64,000 nucleotides of DNA. It comes from CAXMMR01 sp965198995 (GTDB taxonomy: Bacteria > Pseudomonadota > Alphaproteobacteria > Acetobacterales > Acetobacteraceae). Below the pieces are notes generated by a model that saw only the letters and a program-made list of their open reading frames with translations, had not been told where the DNA came from and did no database searches. The position numbers and the translations under genes were made by a program. The stretch is taken from assembly GCA_965198995.1 (NCBI GenBank), contig CBDAQG010000002.1:3053155-3117154 (forward strand), read 5' to 3'. Shown here one piece after another: positions 37,836-46,400 of the stretch. The first letter of the stretch is position 1, and each line of letters starts with the position of its first letter.

Positions 37836-37944
37836 TTCTTTTTTGAAAAAAAGAACCAAAAAACTTTTATTCGATTTGTCGATCCAAGGCCAAATGCGTC
37901 TCTGAACAAGCAAAAGTTTTTTGCTTCTTTTTTTCAAAAAAGAA
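37836..37944. mobile_element. MITE-like element with 33-bp terminal inverted repeats, copy 1
   Basis: Arms at 37836-37868 and 37912-37944 are inverted copies with one mismatch in 33. Each arm is itself a hairpin (TTCTTTTTTG / AAAAAAAGAA) followed by CAAAAAACTTTT. The 43-base interior has no ORF. It lies between the convergent SDR and photolyase-like genes, where its A/T-rich hairpins could serve as a two-way terminator. Confidence 0.75.
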
Positions 37945-37958
37945 GCCCTTTCTACCCG

Positions 37959-39086
37959 TCAGCCCGCCACCCCCTCGGCCCGCAGCACCTGCGGGATCGC
38001 GGTCTTGACCTGGAAGTAGCCACGGCTGGCGTGCGGCCAGGCGGCGGTGTCCCACGCGCGGCGCAGGCGCTGGCACGTGGGAAGCGCCGAGGCGGACGGG
38101 CCGACCGGGGCCCAGGCGGCGACGATGGGCAGGCCGTCGTTCCAGCCTTCCTCGAAGGGGACGGCCGGGCAGTCGAAATGGGCGGCGCCGCGGTTCAGCG
38201 CGTCGGCGAGCGCGGCGCTGTCGGCGGCGCGGACGCGGTCGGCGGCGTTCGGGGCGTGGGCGAGCAGGCCGGCGACGCGGCGGACGGTGGCGGGCGCGAC
38301 CGGCAGGCTTTCGGGATGCAGGTCATCGACGTGCAGCAGCAGGGCGACCTCGCCGTGCGGGGGCTCTTCGGCGGCCGGCAGCGGCTGGAGGGGGGCGGCG
38401 GCGTCCTCTTGCAGGGCGACGGGGCGCTCGTTCAGGCCGGTGGGGTCGTAGCGGCCGTCGGTGTAGCGGCGGATGTTCTCGGCCCGGGCGGCGTAGGCCT
38501 TGCCGCGGGTGTGCAGGCCGGCGACCCAGCGCCAGGACAGCGTGTTGCTGGCCGGATCGCCGTCGACGAGGTGGCGGAGGAAGAAGTCGGCGCCGAGCGC
38601 CCAGGGCAGGTGCAAGGTGAAGATCCAGATCGAGGCGAACCACATGCGGGTGTGGTTGTGCAGCCAGCCGGTGGCGACGAGCTCGTGCGCCCAATCATCA
38701 AAGCAGGCGATGCCGGTCTGCCCGGCGGTGGCGCTGTCCAGGGCGCGGGAGAGGCCGCTGGGCTGGGGCCTCCCGGTCTCGGCCAGGTAGCTGGTCCACA
38801 GGGTCGGGCGGGTTTCCAGGTGGCCCTTGAAGTAGCTGCGCCAGAACACCTCCTGGACGAATTTCTCGGCGCCGGCGGTGCCGTGCGCCTCGAGCGCCGC
38901 GACAACGGCCTCGCGCTCCAGCACCAGGCGGCGGCGCAGCCAGGGGGAGAGCGCGGAGGTGGCCTGCTCGCCGTCCGGGCCCGGGTCGGCGTTGCGGCCG
39001 GCGGCGTAGTCGCGGCCGAGCGAGGCGGTGACGGTGGCGAGGTGGTCGAGCCCGGCGGCGCGGGTCATTGGGAAGCGTCTGTCCAT
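37959..39086 (-). CDS. Photolyase/cryptochrome FAD-domain protein without the antenna domain
   Basis: 375 residues. The flavin domain of DNA photolyases is clear: FVQEVFWRSYFKGHLETRP, ATGWLHNHTRMWFASIWIF and NTLSWRWVAGLHTRGKAYAA. But it starts at once with this helical domain; the N-terminal alpha/beta antenna-chromophore domain of classical photolyases is absent. Instead ~130 residues follow it (VALLLHVDDLHPES, IVAAWAPVGPSASAL, ending HASRGYFQVKTAIP), an unassigned C-terminal domain that could be a displaced or novel partner domain. Light-dependent DNA repair or signalling is inferred. Stop codon lies near a MITE-like copy. Confidence 0.8.
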   Translation of the reverse strand: MDRRFPMTRAAGLDHLATVTASLGRDYAAGRNADPGPDGEQATSALSPWLRRRLVLEREAVVAALEAHGTAGAEKFVQEVFWRSYFKGHLETRPTLWTSYLAETGRPQPSGLSRALDSATAGQTGIACFDDWAHELVATGWLHNHTRMWFASIWIFTLHLPWALGADFFLRHLVDGDPASNTLSWRWVAGLHTRGKAYAARAENIRRYTDGRYDPTGLNERPVALQEDAAAPLQPLPAAEEPPHGEVALLLHVDDLHPESLPVAPATVRRVAGLLAHAPNAADRVRAADSAALADALNRGAAHFDCPAVPFEEGWNDGLPIVAAWAPVGPSASALPTCQRLRRAWDTAAWPHASRGYFQVKTAIPQVLRAEGVAG

Positions 39087-39156
39087 CAGCCCTAGATAGT
39101 CGCGCCCGCCGGTTCGGGAATGCGCGGCGGAGCGATCGGCTCAGCGGTGCCCTAAG

Positions 39157-39371
39157 GGAACGGTGTTCCAAAGGGTTCTCTCTTGGCTTGCGCAGCCCAC
39201 CAAATGGCCGCGCGGCTCGCCGTCCGACCGCCTGGGCCACAGTCCCTGACGAGATGTTTCCAAAGCCTCGGCTTTGGTGGGGTCAAGGGGCGGACCGAGC
39301 CAAAAGGTTGCGACTGCGCGGAGCGCAATTGGCAAGGCTCGCGGAGGGAAAGCCCCTTGCCTTCCTCTTTC
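39157..39371 (+). repeat. Intergenic palindromic repeat, TTTCCAAAGCC subfamily
   Basis: Contains TTTCCAAAGCCTCGGCTTTG, GTGGGGTCAAGGGGCGGA, a GAGCC...GGCTCG dyad and the tail GAAAGCCCCTTGCCTTCC. The same core occurs at 52.5-52.6 kb. It lies between the photolyase-like start and the giant glycosyltransferase gene, probably upstream of the latter's promoter; bases 39372-39508 hold that leader. Confidence 0.8.
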
Positions 39372-39508
39372 CCCTAGGCCTGTCCAAGCACCCGCTTCGA
39401 TCTAGGGTTGTGGTCACGCCCACCAGCAGGCAGGATCATCGTGTGCGCGGTTGAGAGTGCGGCTGTGTCCACCCTCAATCTTGCGTTGCTGGACCTTGAG
39501 AGTGCACA

Positions 39509-42500
39509 ATGAGCGTCGCTACGGTTAACATCGTGCTGTCCGACGAAGGCTGGATCCTGCACACCCTGGCGCGGCATCTGCAGCAGAACATTCCGCGCGT
39601 CACCTACGACCTGGACGTCAACCCGTCGGCCGACATCCAGTACTACATGACGTATGGAACCTGGCGTTACCGGGTGTCGCCGCGCGAGATCGGCTACTTT
39701 GCGCATATCGAGCAGGACAAGGCGACGCAGCAGCGCTTCTACGACGTCGCCGACAACATGGACTGGGCGGTCTGCCACTCGCGGCCCTACGAGACGATCC
39801 TGCGCGAGCACGGCATGGCCAATGTCGTCACCATACCGCCGGGGGTGGACCTCGAGCGCTTCCAGCCGCGGCTGAAGATCGGCGTCGTCGGCCGGACCTA
39901 TCACACCGGGCGCAAGGGCGAGCGCCTGGTGGCGGCGGTGATGGACGCGCCGAGCATCGAGTGGCACTTCACCGGCGTCGGCTGGCCGGGCCCGGCGCTG
40001 CTGCTGTCCGACGACCAGATGCCCGACTTCTACCGCTCGATGGACTACATCCTGGTGCCCTCGCTCTACGAGGGCGGGCCGATGAGCGTGATCGAGGCGC
40101 TGGCCTGCGGCTGCCAGGTGATCGCGCCGCCGGTCGGCTGGGTGCCGGAGTATCCGCACATCGAGTATCGCACCGGCGATGCCGACGATCTGCGCCGGGT
40201 GCTGGCCGAGGTGGTCGCCGAGCGCCACAAGCTGCGCCAATCGGTGCTGGATCGCGGCTGGAATACCTGGATCGACGGGCATGCCCGCCTGTTCGAGCAG
40301 CTCGGCGCGTCGATCGACCGGCCGCGCGCGCTGCAGGTGCGCCTGCCGGACGGCGCGCCGGCGCTCGGCATCAGGAGCCCAGGGCTGATCGTGCACGGCA
40401 CCGAGAGCGGCACCGACAAGGGCGGCCCCTCGGTGCGCGCGCCGCGCACGGCACTGCAGCTCACCCAGTTCGGCTACGCGGCCAAGCTGCTCGACGGCAC
40501 CCGGTTCGATCAGCGCGAGCACGACCTGTATCACGTCTACAATGTCTGGCACCCGCGCACCTGCCGCCAGGCGATCGAGCACGTGCGGCTGTCCGGCGCG
40601 CCGGTCGTGCTGTCGGCGATCTATCTCGACCTGTCGGAGAAGCGGGTGTTCGACTCGCTGATCCCGAAGCTGTTCAACCGCGGCTTCGGCAAGGCGATGA
40701 TCAACAACGAGTATGCCCGCCTGCGCGAACTCAAGGCGCGCCAGCTTGCGCGCGGCGGCAAGCCGCACGAGCCGTACGAGGGCTTCCACGACGACGTCTG
40801 CAACCTCACCGCGCTCGCCGACCACCTGATCTGCCTCAGCGAGGACGAGCGCGACAAGCTCGCCGCCATCGGCGCGGACGTCTCGCGCGCCACCATCGTG
40901 CCCAACCCGGTCGAGCCGGGGCTGTACAGCGGCGCGACGCCGGAGCTGTTCGAGCAGACCTACGGCTTGCGCGACTACATCCTCTGCGTCGGCCGGCTGG
41001 AGGCGCGCAAGAACCAGATCACGCTGCTGCACGCGCTGCGCGACAGCGGGATGCCGCTGGTTCTGGTCGGCCATGCCACGAACCCGGACTACGACAAGCT
41101 GCTGCGCTCGATCGCCGGGCCGAACGTCACCTTTCTCGGCCGCATCCCCGCCAACAGCCAGATGCTGGCCTCCGCCTATGCCGGCGCCCGCGTGTTCTGC
41201 CTGCCGAGCTGGAGCGAGGGGGCGCCGCTGGTCGCCCTGGAGGCGGCGGCGGCCGGCTGCAACATGGTGCTGAGCGACCGCTCCTCGGAGCGGGAGTATT
41301 TCGCCGAGCGGGCGCGCTACTGCGATCCGTGCCATCCCGAGCAGATGCTGCAGACGCTGACCGAGGCCTACGAGCACCCGTTCAGCGCCGAGCAGCGCGC
41401 CGAGCTCGCCGGCTGGACGGCGACGAACTTCAGCTGGGGCGAGCACATCCGCAAGACCTCGGCGGTCTACGAGGGCGTGTTCGCCGCCCGCCGCCAGACG
41501 TCGCGGCCCGCCGCGCCGCCGAAGATCTATGTCGACCTCACCTCGAGCGCGCATCGCTCGGGGCCGCCCTCGGGCATCGCGCGGGTCGAGGAGCGCTACG
41601 CGCTGGAGCTCCACGAGCTGCTGCCGGGCCGGATCGTCTTCGTGCTGTGGAACTCCGACCGGCGCACCTTCATCGAGGTCAGCCACGACCAGTTCGTGCG
41701 CGGCAAGCACAAGCAGCTGCCGAGCTCGCAGGCGCCGAGCTACCTGTTCGACGAGCTGGACTTCTCGCCCGCCGGCCGCATCGCGTTCGAGCGCAACTCG
41801 ATCCTGCTGGTGCTCGGCGGCGCCTGGATCCGCAACGAAAACTACGTCCACAGCCTGGCCGCGACCAAGCGCCTCAAGGGCCTGCTGCTGGTGGCCTTCA
41901 TCCACGACGTGATCCAGGCCAAGTTCAAGCAATGGTTTCCCGACAAGGTGGGCGAGGAGTTCACCTCGAACTGCCGCGGGCTGATCGAGGTGGCCGATCA
42001 CCTGATCGCCAACTCGCGCTGCACGCTCGCCGATCTGCGCGAGTTCTGCGACGCCGAGCGGCTGGTGACGCCGCCGATCGACCTCGTCCGTTTCGGCGAC
42101 GAGATCGACAAGCGCGGCCATGAGGCCGAGGAGGAGGAGCCGCAATTCGACCGCCTGCTGCCGATCCTGCGCGGCAACCCGTTCATCCTGTGCGTGAGCG
42201 CGATCGACATCCGCAAGAACCACCTGATGCTGCACAATCTGTGGGAGCGCATGCTGGCCGAGCACGGCGCCAAGACGCCGAACCTGATCATGGTCGGCAG
42301 CAAGGGCTGGAACATCGACCATTTCCTGGCGCTGGTGGAGAAGAACCCGCGCATCAGGAACTCGTTTCACATCCTGAACGGCATCAACGATGCAACGCTG
42401 GACTGGCTGTATCGCAACTGCCTGTTCACGCTGTATCCCTCGCTCTACGAGGGCTGGGGGCTGCCGGTCGCCGAGGCGCTGAACTACGGCAAGGTGTGTG

Positions 42501-45178
42501 TGGCCGCCCGCGCCGGCTCGGTGCCCGAGATCGCGCCCGAGATGACCGACCTGATCGACCCGCTCGACTTCGTCTCCTGGTATCGCGTCGTCACCGGCTA
42601 CGTGCTCAACCCCGCTTTGCTCGCCAAGCGCGAGGCGCAGATCCGCGCCTACCAGCCGGTGAGCTGGCGCGCCTCGGCCGGCCAGTTGCGCGACCTGCTG
42701 CTCAACGTCAGCGGCCAGCGCCGCGCGCTACCCTCGATGCAGCTCAACCGGCCGGTGCTGCTCGACGAGGCCGGCGCCAAGGCGCAGCCGGTGCAGGCGT
42801 TCAAGATCAGCGGCTGGTATGGGCCAGAGAAGACCGGCTCCTGGACGGCGGGGCAGACCGCGACCTTCCAGTGCGAGCTGCTGGGGGCGGGCGGCGAGGT
42901 GCTGCTGCTGGAGCTGTCGGGCAACGCCTTCGCCTCCGAGGCGGCGCCGTCGCAGGAGGTCGGCGTCGCGATCAACGGCGAGGCGATCGGCACCCTGTGC
43001 TGGACCGGCACGCTGCTGCACGACGTGCTGATCATTCCGGCAGCGCAAGTCGCGGCCCTGCGCGCGGCGCGCGAGCTCAACCTGGTGTTCACCCTGCCGC
43101 AGCCGATGTCGCCGGCCGCGATCAACCCGGAGAGCACGGACAAGCGGCTGCTCGGCATCAAGCTCGCCTCGCTCTGCGTGCGCAGCCTGCCCTGCCTCAC
43201 GCCCGACCACTGGACCGAGCTGCGCGAGCCCGGCGGCAAGGAGGGCGAGGCGGCGCCGCTGCCCTGCCACGGCAGCCATCGGGGCCGCAGCCTCAAGCTG
43301 CCGCTGCTGGTGCGCCCGGCCGACCTGCCCTCGGGGTTCGACGAGAGCGTCGTCGTCGGCCTGCGGCTGGTGGTCAAAAGCCCGGCCGACGTGGAGCTGC
43401 TGATCTCGGCCGATGGCGACCCGGCGCGGCGCAGCACCCTCAAGCCGGGCAAGATCGAGACCCGCTTCGTCGTGCTGACGCGCGAGGCCTTGCGGCACGG
43501 CGCCCTCCTGGAGCTCACCTGCCCGCGCGCCAACATCGCCGACCTCAGCGTCGTCGAGTACGGCGTGTTCTCGGATCTGGAGGAGCTGGAGCTGCTGGCG
43601 CTGCGCCCCGGCACGGTGCTGGACTGCACCCAGGCCGCGCTGACGCCCGAGCTGGCCGCGGCGGCGGTCGACGGCTCGGCCGCGAGCTGGGCCTTGCCGC
43701 CGGCCCAGATGCTGTCCCGCGCCGCCGTGCAGATGGCGTTGATGACCGGCTGGTCACGTTTCGAGCGCGAGGGCATCTGGAGCATCGGCCAGCGCGCCTG
43801 GCTCGGCGTGCAGGTCCAGGCGCCCTCCGAGACGCCGCTGGTGCTCGCCTTCAAGCTGCGGCCGTATCGCCTGAAGCATGTCGACGTGCGGGTGAACGGC
43901 CGGCCGGCGCTGCGCTGGACCTTCCGCAACCTCGACCAGCGGACGCAGCTCCTGCCGCTCACCCTGCCCGAGCTTGCGAACGGCCGGGCGATCATCGAGC
44001 TCGGCCTGGACGGCGCGGCCTCGCCGGCGGCGATGGAGGGCAAGGAGGACGACCGCCTGCTGGGCGTGATCCTGGCCTCGGCGGCCCTGCTCGACCTGGC
44101 GATGGCGGCCCAGTCCCTGCCCGGCGACAAGACGCCGTTCGCGGTCGACACCGCGGCGAGCTTCGCCGCCGCCGCCGACTGGCCGCAGGACCTCGAGGGC
44201 TGGGAGAGCGCGGTGCAGTTGCTGCCGCGCGGCGCCGCCGAGGGGCTGCTGGCGGCCGGCTGGTCGACCATCGAGCGCGCCGGCGTTTGGTCGGACGGCG
44301 ACGGCGCCTTCCTGCTGCTGCGCCTCAGGCCCGGCGACGTGGTTCCCGGCCAGGAGCTGGTGCTGGTGCTGGCGTTCCGCGCCTTCGAGGCGGAGAGCCT
44401 GAAGATCCGCGCCGGCGGCGGCGAGTGGACCGTCTGGCCGGCGACCAGGCACGTCCAGCGCCGCCACCTGACGCTGTCGAGCGCGCAGCTTGCCGCCGGC
44501 ATCATCCTGCTCGAGCTGCGCCCGCTCGACGCCGCGACGCCCGCGCCGGGCGGGCCCACCCCCGACGACCGCCGGCTCGGCGTGTTCCTCACCGCCATCG
44601 CCCTGCTGCAGCCGGAGACCTTCGCCACCCTCGAGCGGCGCCGCCTGGCCGGTGCCCAGCCCGGACCGCTGACGCTCGACCTCGCCCAGCAGGCGCTCGA
44701 CACCCGCTTCAGCCTGGAGAACTGGTATCCGCCCGAGGTGCATGGCCGCTGGACCAGCCAGAAGCCGGCCTACATCGTGCTCAGCGGCCATCAATACAGC
44801 GAGGCGCTGCGCCTGGCGATCATCGCGCGCACCCTCGATGTCGACCTGCCGCAGCCGCAGGACGTAACCCTGCTGGTCAACGGCACGGAGTGCGGGCAAT
44901 GCCGGCTGCTGCCGGGCGTGTTCCAGCAGACCGGCTGGATCATCCCGCAGCCGGTCGTCGCCGGCGCGCCGGTGCTGCGGCTCGAGCTGGTGTGCAGCTT
45001 CGTCGCCAAGCCCTCGGAGCTCGGCGGCTCGGCCGATCACCGCCCGCTCGGCATCCTGGTGCGCTCGCTCGGGCTGCTGCCGCTCTCGGGCGACCCGGCC
45101 GGGTTCACGCTGCCCGGCGACCGGCTGTGCGGTCCGGCAAAGCCGGCTAAGCTGCTCATGCAAACCGCCAGCGCATGA
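39509..45178 (+). CDS. Giant multidomain protein: three glycosyltransferase domains plus repeated beta-rich modules
   Basis: 1889 residues, no signal peptide or membrane helix. Domain 1 (1-275) is GT4-like, with ILVPSLYEGGPMSVIEALAC. Domain 2 (~290-660) has CVGRLEARKNQITLLHAL and CLPSWSEGAPLVALEAAAAG. Domain 3 (~670-1080) has FILCVSAIDIRKNHLMLHNL and TLYPSLYEGWGLPVAEAL. Each holds the GT4 donor-binding E-x7-E region. After ~1095 come four related ~125-residue modules (about 1097-1220, 1411-1535, 1580-1705, 1738-1865) sharing GW-x-x-x-E-x-x-G-W[ST] and a closing D-x-R-L-LG-I/V; a different beta-rich stretch fills 1225-1400. Likely builds several linkages of one surface polysaccharide in the cytosol. 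It heads a polysaccharide block. The start at 39509 gives the fold from residue 4. Confidence 0.88.
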   Translation: MSVATVNIVLSDEGWILHTLARHLQQNIPRVTYDLDVNPSADIQYYMTYGTWRYRVSPREIGYFAHIEQDKATQQRFYDVADNMDWAVCHSRPYETILREHGMANVVTIPPGVDLERFQPRLKIGVVGRTYHTGRKGERLVAAVMDAPSIEWHFTGVGWPGPALLLSDDQMPDFYRSMDYILVPSLYEGGPMSVIEALACGCQVIAPPVGWVPEYPHIEYRTGDADDLRRVLAEVVAERHKLRQSVLDRGWNTWIDGHARLFEQLGASIDRPRALQVRLPDGAPALGIRSPGLIVHGTESGTDKGGPSVRAPRTALQLTQFGYAAKLLDGTRFDQREHDLYHVYNVWHPRTCRQAIEHVRLSGAPVVLSAIYLDLSEKRVFDSLIPKLFNRGFGKAMINNEYARLRELKARQLARGGKPHEPYEGFHDDVCNLTALADHLICLSEDERDKLAAIGADVSRATIVPNPVEPGLYSGATPELFEQTYGLRDYILCVGRLEARKNQITLLHALRDSGMPLVLVGHATNPDYDKLLRSIAGPNVTFLGRIPANSQMLASAYAGARVFCLPSWSEGAPLVALEAAAAGCNMVLSDRSSEREYFAERARYCDPCHPEQMLQTLTEAYEHPFSAEQRAELAGWTATNFSWGEHIRKTSAVYEGVFAARRQTSRPAAPPKIYVDLTSSAHRSGPPSGIARVEERYALELHELLPGRIVFVLWNSDRRTFIEVSHDQFVRGKHKQLPSSQAPSYLFDELDFSPAGRIAFERNSILLVLGGAWIRNENYVHSLAATKRLKGLLLVAFIHDVIQAKFKQWFPDKVGEEFTSNCRGLIEVADHLIANSRCTLADLREFCDAERLVTPPIDLVRFGDEIDKRGHEAEEEEPQFDRLLPILRGNPFILCVSAIDIRKNHLMLHNLWERMLAEHGAKTPNLIMVGSKGWNIDHFLALVEKNPRIRNSFHILNGINDATLDWLYRNCLFTLYPSLYEGWGLPVAEALNYGKVCVAARAGSVPEIAPEMTDLIDPLDFVSWYRVVTGYVLNPALLAKREAQIRAYQPVSWRASAGQLRDLLLNVSGQRRALPSMQLNRPVLLDEAGAKAQPVQAFKISGWYGPEKTGSWTAGQTATFQCELLGAGGEVLLLELSGNAFASEAAPSQEVGVAINGEAIGTLCWTGTLLHDVLIIPAAQVAALRAARELNLVFTLPQPMSPAAINPESTDKRLLGIKLASLCVRSLPCLTPDHWTELREPGGKEGEAAPLPCHGSHRGRSLKLPLLVRPADLPSGFDESVVVGLRLVVKSPADVELLISADGDPARRSTLKPGKIETRFVVLTREALRHGALLELTCPRANIADLSVVEYGVFSDLEELELLALRPGTVLDCTQAALTPELAAAAVDGSAASWALPPAQMLSRAAVQMALMTGWSRFEREGIWSIGQRAWLGVQVQAPSETPLVLAFKLRPYRLKHVDVRVNGRPALRWTFRNLDQRTQLLPLTLPELANGRAIIELGLDGAASPAAMEGKEDDRLLGVILASAALLDLAMAAQSLPGDKTPFAVDTAASFAAAADWPQDLEGWESAVQLLPRGAAEGLLAAGWSTIERAGVWSDGDGAFLLLRLRPGDVVPGQELVLVLAFRAFEAESLKIRAGGGEWTVWPATRHVQRRHLTLSSAQLAAGIILLELRPLDAATPAPGGPTPDDRRLGVFLTAIALLQPETFATLERRRLAGAQPGPLTLDLAQQALDTRFSLENWYPPEVHGRWTSQKPAYIVLSGHQYSEALRLAIIARTLDVDLPQPQDVTLLVNGTECGQCRLLPGVFQQTGWIIPQPVVAGAPVLRLELVCSFVAKPSELGGSADHRPLGILVRSLGLLPLSGDPAGFTLPGDRLCGPAKPAKLLMQTASA

Positions 45179-45221
45179 GTGCCACGGGCGCCAGCGGGGC
45201 CGCCACGGCCCGGCTGCCAAG

Positions 45222-45277
45222 CATTGGCGGCCAGGCATCGGCGGCCAAATATCGGCGGCCAGCCATCGGCGGCCAAA
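45222..45277. repeat. Tandem repeat, four 14-bp units
   Basis: Units CATTGGCGGCCAGG, CATCGGCGGCCAAA, TATCGGCGGCCAGC, CATCGGCGGCCAAA in direct tandem in the 114-base gap before the UDP-xylose synthase gene. It ends about 15 bases before the ATG, in the leader, so copy number could affect expression. Confidence 0.85.
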
Positions 45278-45292
45278 CATCGGGGACATGCC

Positions 45293-46396
45293 ATGAAGCT
45301 CACCTCCAAGCGCGTCCTGGTCACCGGCGGCGCCGGCTTCCTCGGCTCGCACCTGTGCGAGCGCCTGGTCGCCGACGGGCATGACGTGCTCTGCGTCGAC
45401 AATTTCTTCACCGGCCGGCGCGAGAACGTCGCCCACCTGCTCGGCCAGGCGCGCTTCGAGATCCTGCGCCACGACATCACCTTCCCGCTCTACGTGGAGG
45501 TGGACGAGATCTACAACCTCGCCTGCCCGGCCTCGCCGATCCACTACCAGTTCGACCCGGTGCAGACGACCAAGACTTCGGTGATCGGCGCCATCAACAT
45601 GCTCGGCCTGGCCAAGCGGGTGCGCGCCCGCGTGTTCCAGGCCTCGACCTCGGAGGTCTACGGCGACCCCACCATCCATCCGCAGACCGAGGACTACCGC
45701 GGCAACGTGAACCCGCTCGGCCCACGCGCCTGCTACGACGAGGGCAAGCGCTGCGCCGAGACGCTGTTCTTCGACTACCACCGCCAGCACCACACGCGCA
45801 TCAAGGTGGTGCGCATCTTCAACACCTATGGGCCGCGCATGCACCCCGAGGACGGCCGGGTGGTGTCGAACTTCATCGTCCAAGCGTTGCGCGGCGAGGA
45901 CATCACGCTCTACGGCGACGGCCTGCAGACGCGCGCCTTCTGCTACGTCGACGACCTGATCGAGGGCTTCGTGCGGATGATGGAGACCGACGACGCGCTG
46001 ACCGGGCCGATCAACATCGGCAACCCGCACGAAATCCCGGTGCGGGTGCTGGCCGAGACGGTGCTGCGGCTGACCGGCTCGGCCTCGCGCCTGGTGCACC
46101 GGCCGCTGCCGCAGGACGACCCGATGCAGCGCTGCCCGGACATCAGCCGGGCCACCGCCGTGCTCGGCTGGCGGCCGACGGTGGCGCTGGAGGAGGGCTT
46201 GGCCCGCACCATCGCCTATTTCGACCAGCTGCTCGGTGACCGTGTGCGCCCGGACGCGGGCGACGGGCCTTTGCGCCCGGACGCGGGCGACGGGCGTGTG
46301 CGCCCGGACGCGGGCGAAGGGCGTGTGCGCCCGGGGGCGGGCGACGGGCCAGCAAGGCCCGGCCTCGCCGCACGGCCGCGCGAGGTGCAGGCCTAG
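45293..46396 (+). CDS. UDP-glucuronate decarboxylase (UDP-xylose synthase) family
   Basis: 367 residues. VLVTGGAGFLGSHLCERL binds NAD; DNFFTGRRENVAHLL, ASTSEVYGDP and the catalytic Tyr-x3-Lys in ACYDEGKRCAE, with PLGPRACYDEGKR and FNTYGPRMHPEDGRVV, are diagnostic of bacterial UXS. It turns UDP-glucuronate into UDP-xylose for the glycosyltransferases on either side. The start at 45293 has GGGGAC upstream. The enzyme proper ends near residue 315; the last ~50 residues are a 9-residue Arg-Pro-Asp-Ala-Gly-type repeat encoded by a minisatellite and are probably disordered. Confidence 0.92.
   Translation: MKLTSKRVLVTGGAGFLGSHLCERLVADGHDVLCVDNFFTGRRENVAHLLGQARFEILRHDITFPLYVEVDEIYNLACPASPIHYQFDPVQTTKTSVIGAINMLGLAKRVRARVFQASTSEVYGDPTIHPQTEDYRGNVNPLGPRACYDEGKRCAETLFFDYHRQHHTRIKVVRIFNTYGPRMHPEDGRVVSNFIVQALRGEDITLYGDGLQTRAFCYVDDLIEGFVRMMETDDALTGPINIGNPHEIPVRVLAETVLRLTGSASRLVHRPLPQDDPMQRCPDISRATAVLGWRPTVALEEGLARTIAYFDQLLGDRVRPDAGDGPLRPDAGDGRVRPDAGEGRVRPGAGDGPARPGLAARPREVQA
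46241..46348. repeat. In-frame minisatellite, four 27-bp units
   Basis: Four 27-base units in the 3' end of the UXS gene, encoding RVRPDAGDG, PLRPDAGDG, RVRPDAGEG and RVRPGAGDG. Unit length is a multiple of three, so gain or loss keeps the frame. Confidence 0.9.
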
Positions 46397-46400
46397 GGCG

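Noticed and set aside
39374..42370. 998-residue minus-strand ORF opposite the giant glycosyltransferase
   Set aside because: Low-complexity Arg/Gln/Val/Ala composition, no motif, and lies against a gene with three recognisable GT domains.
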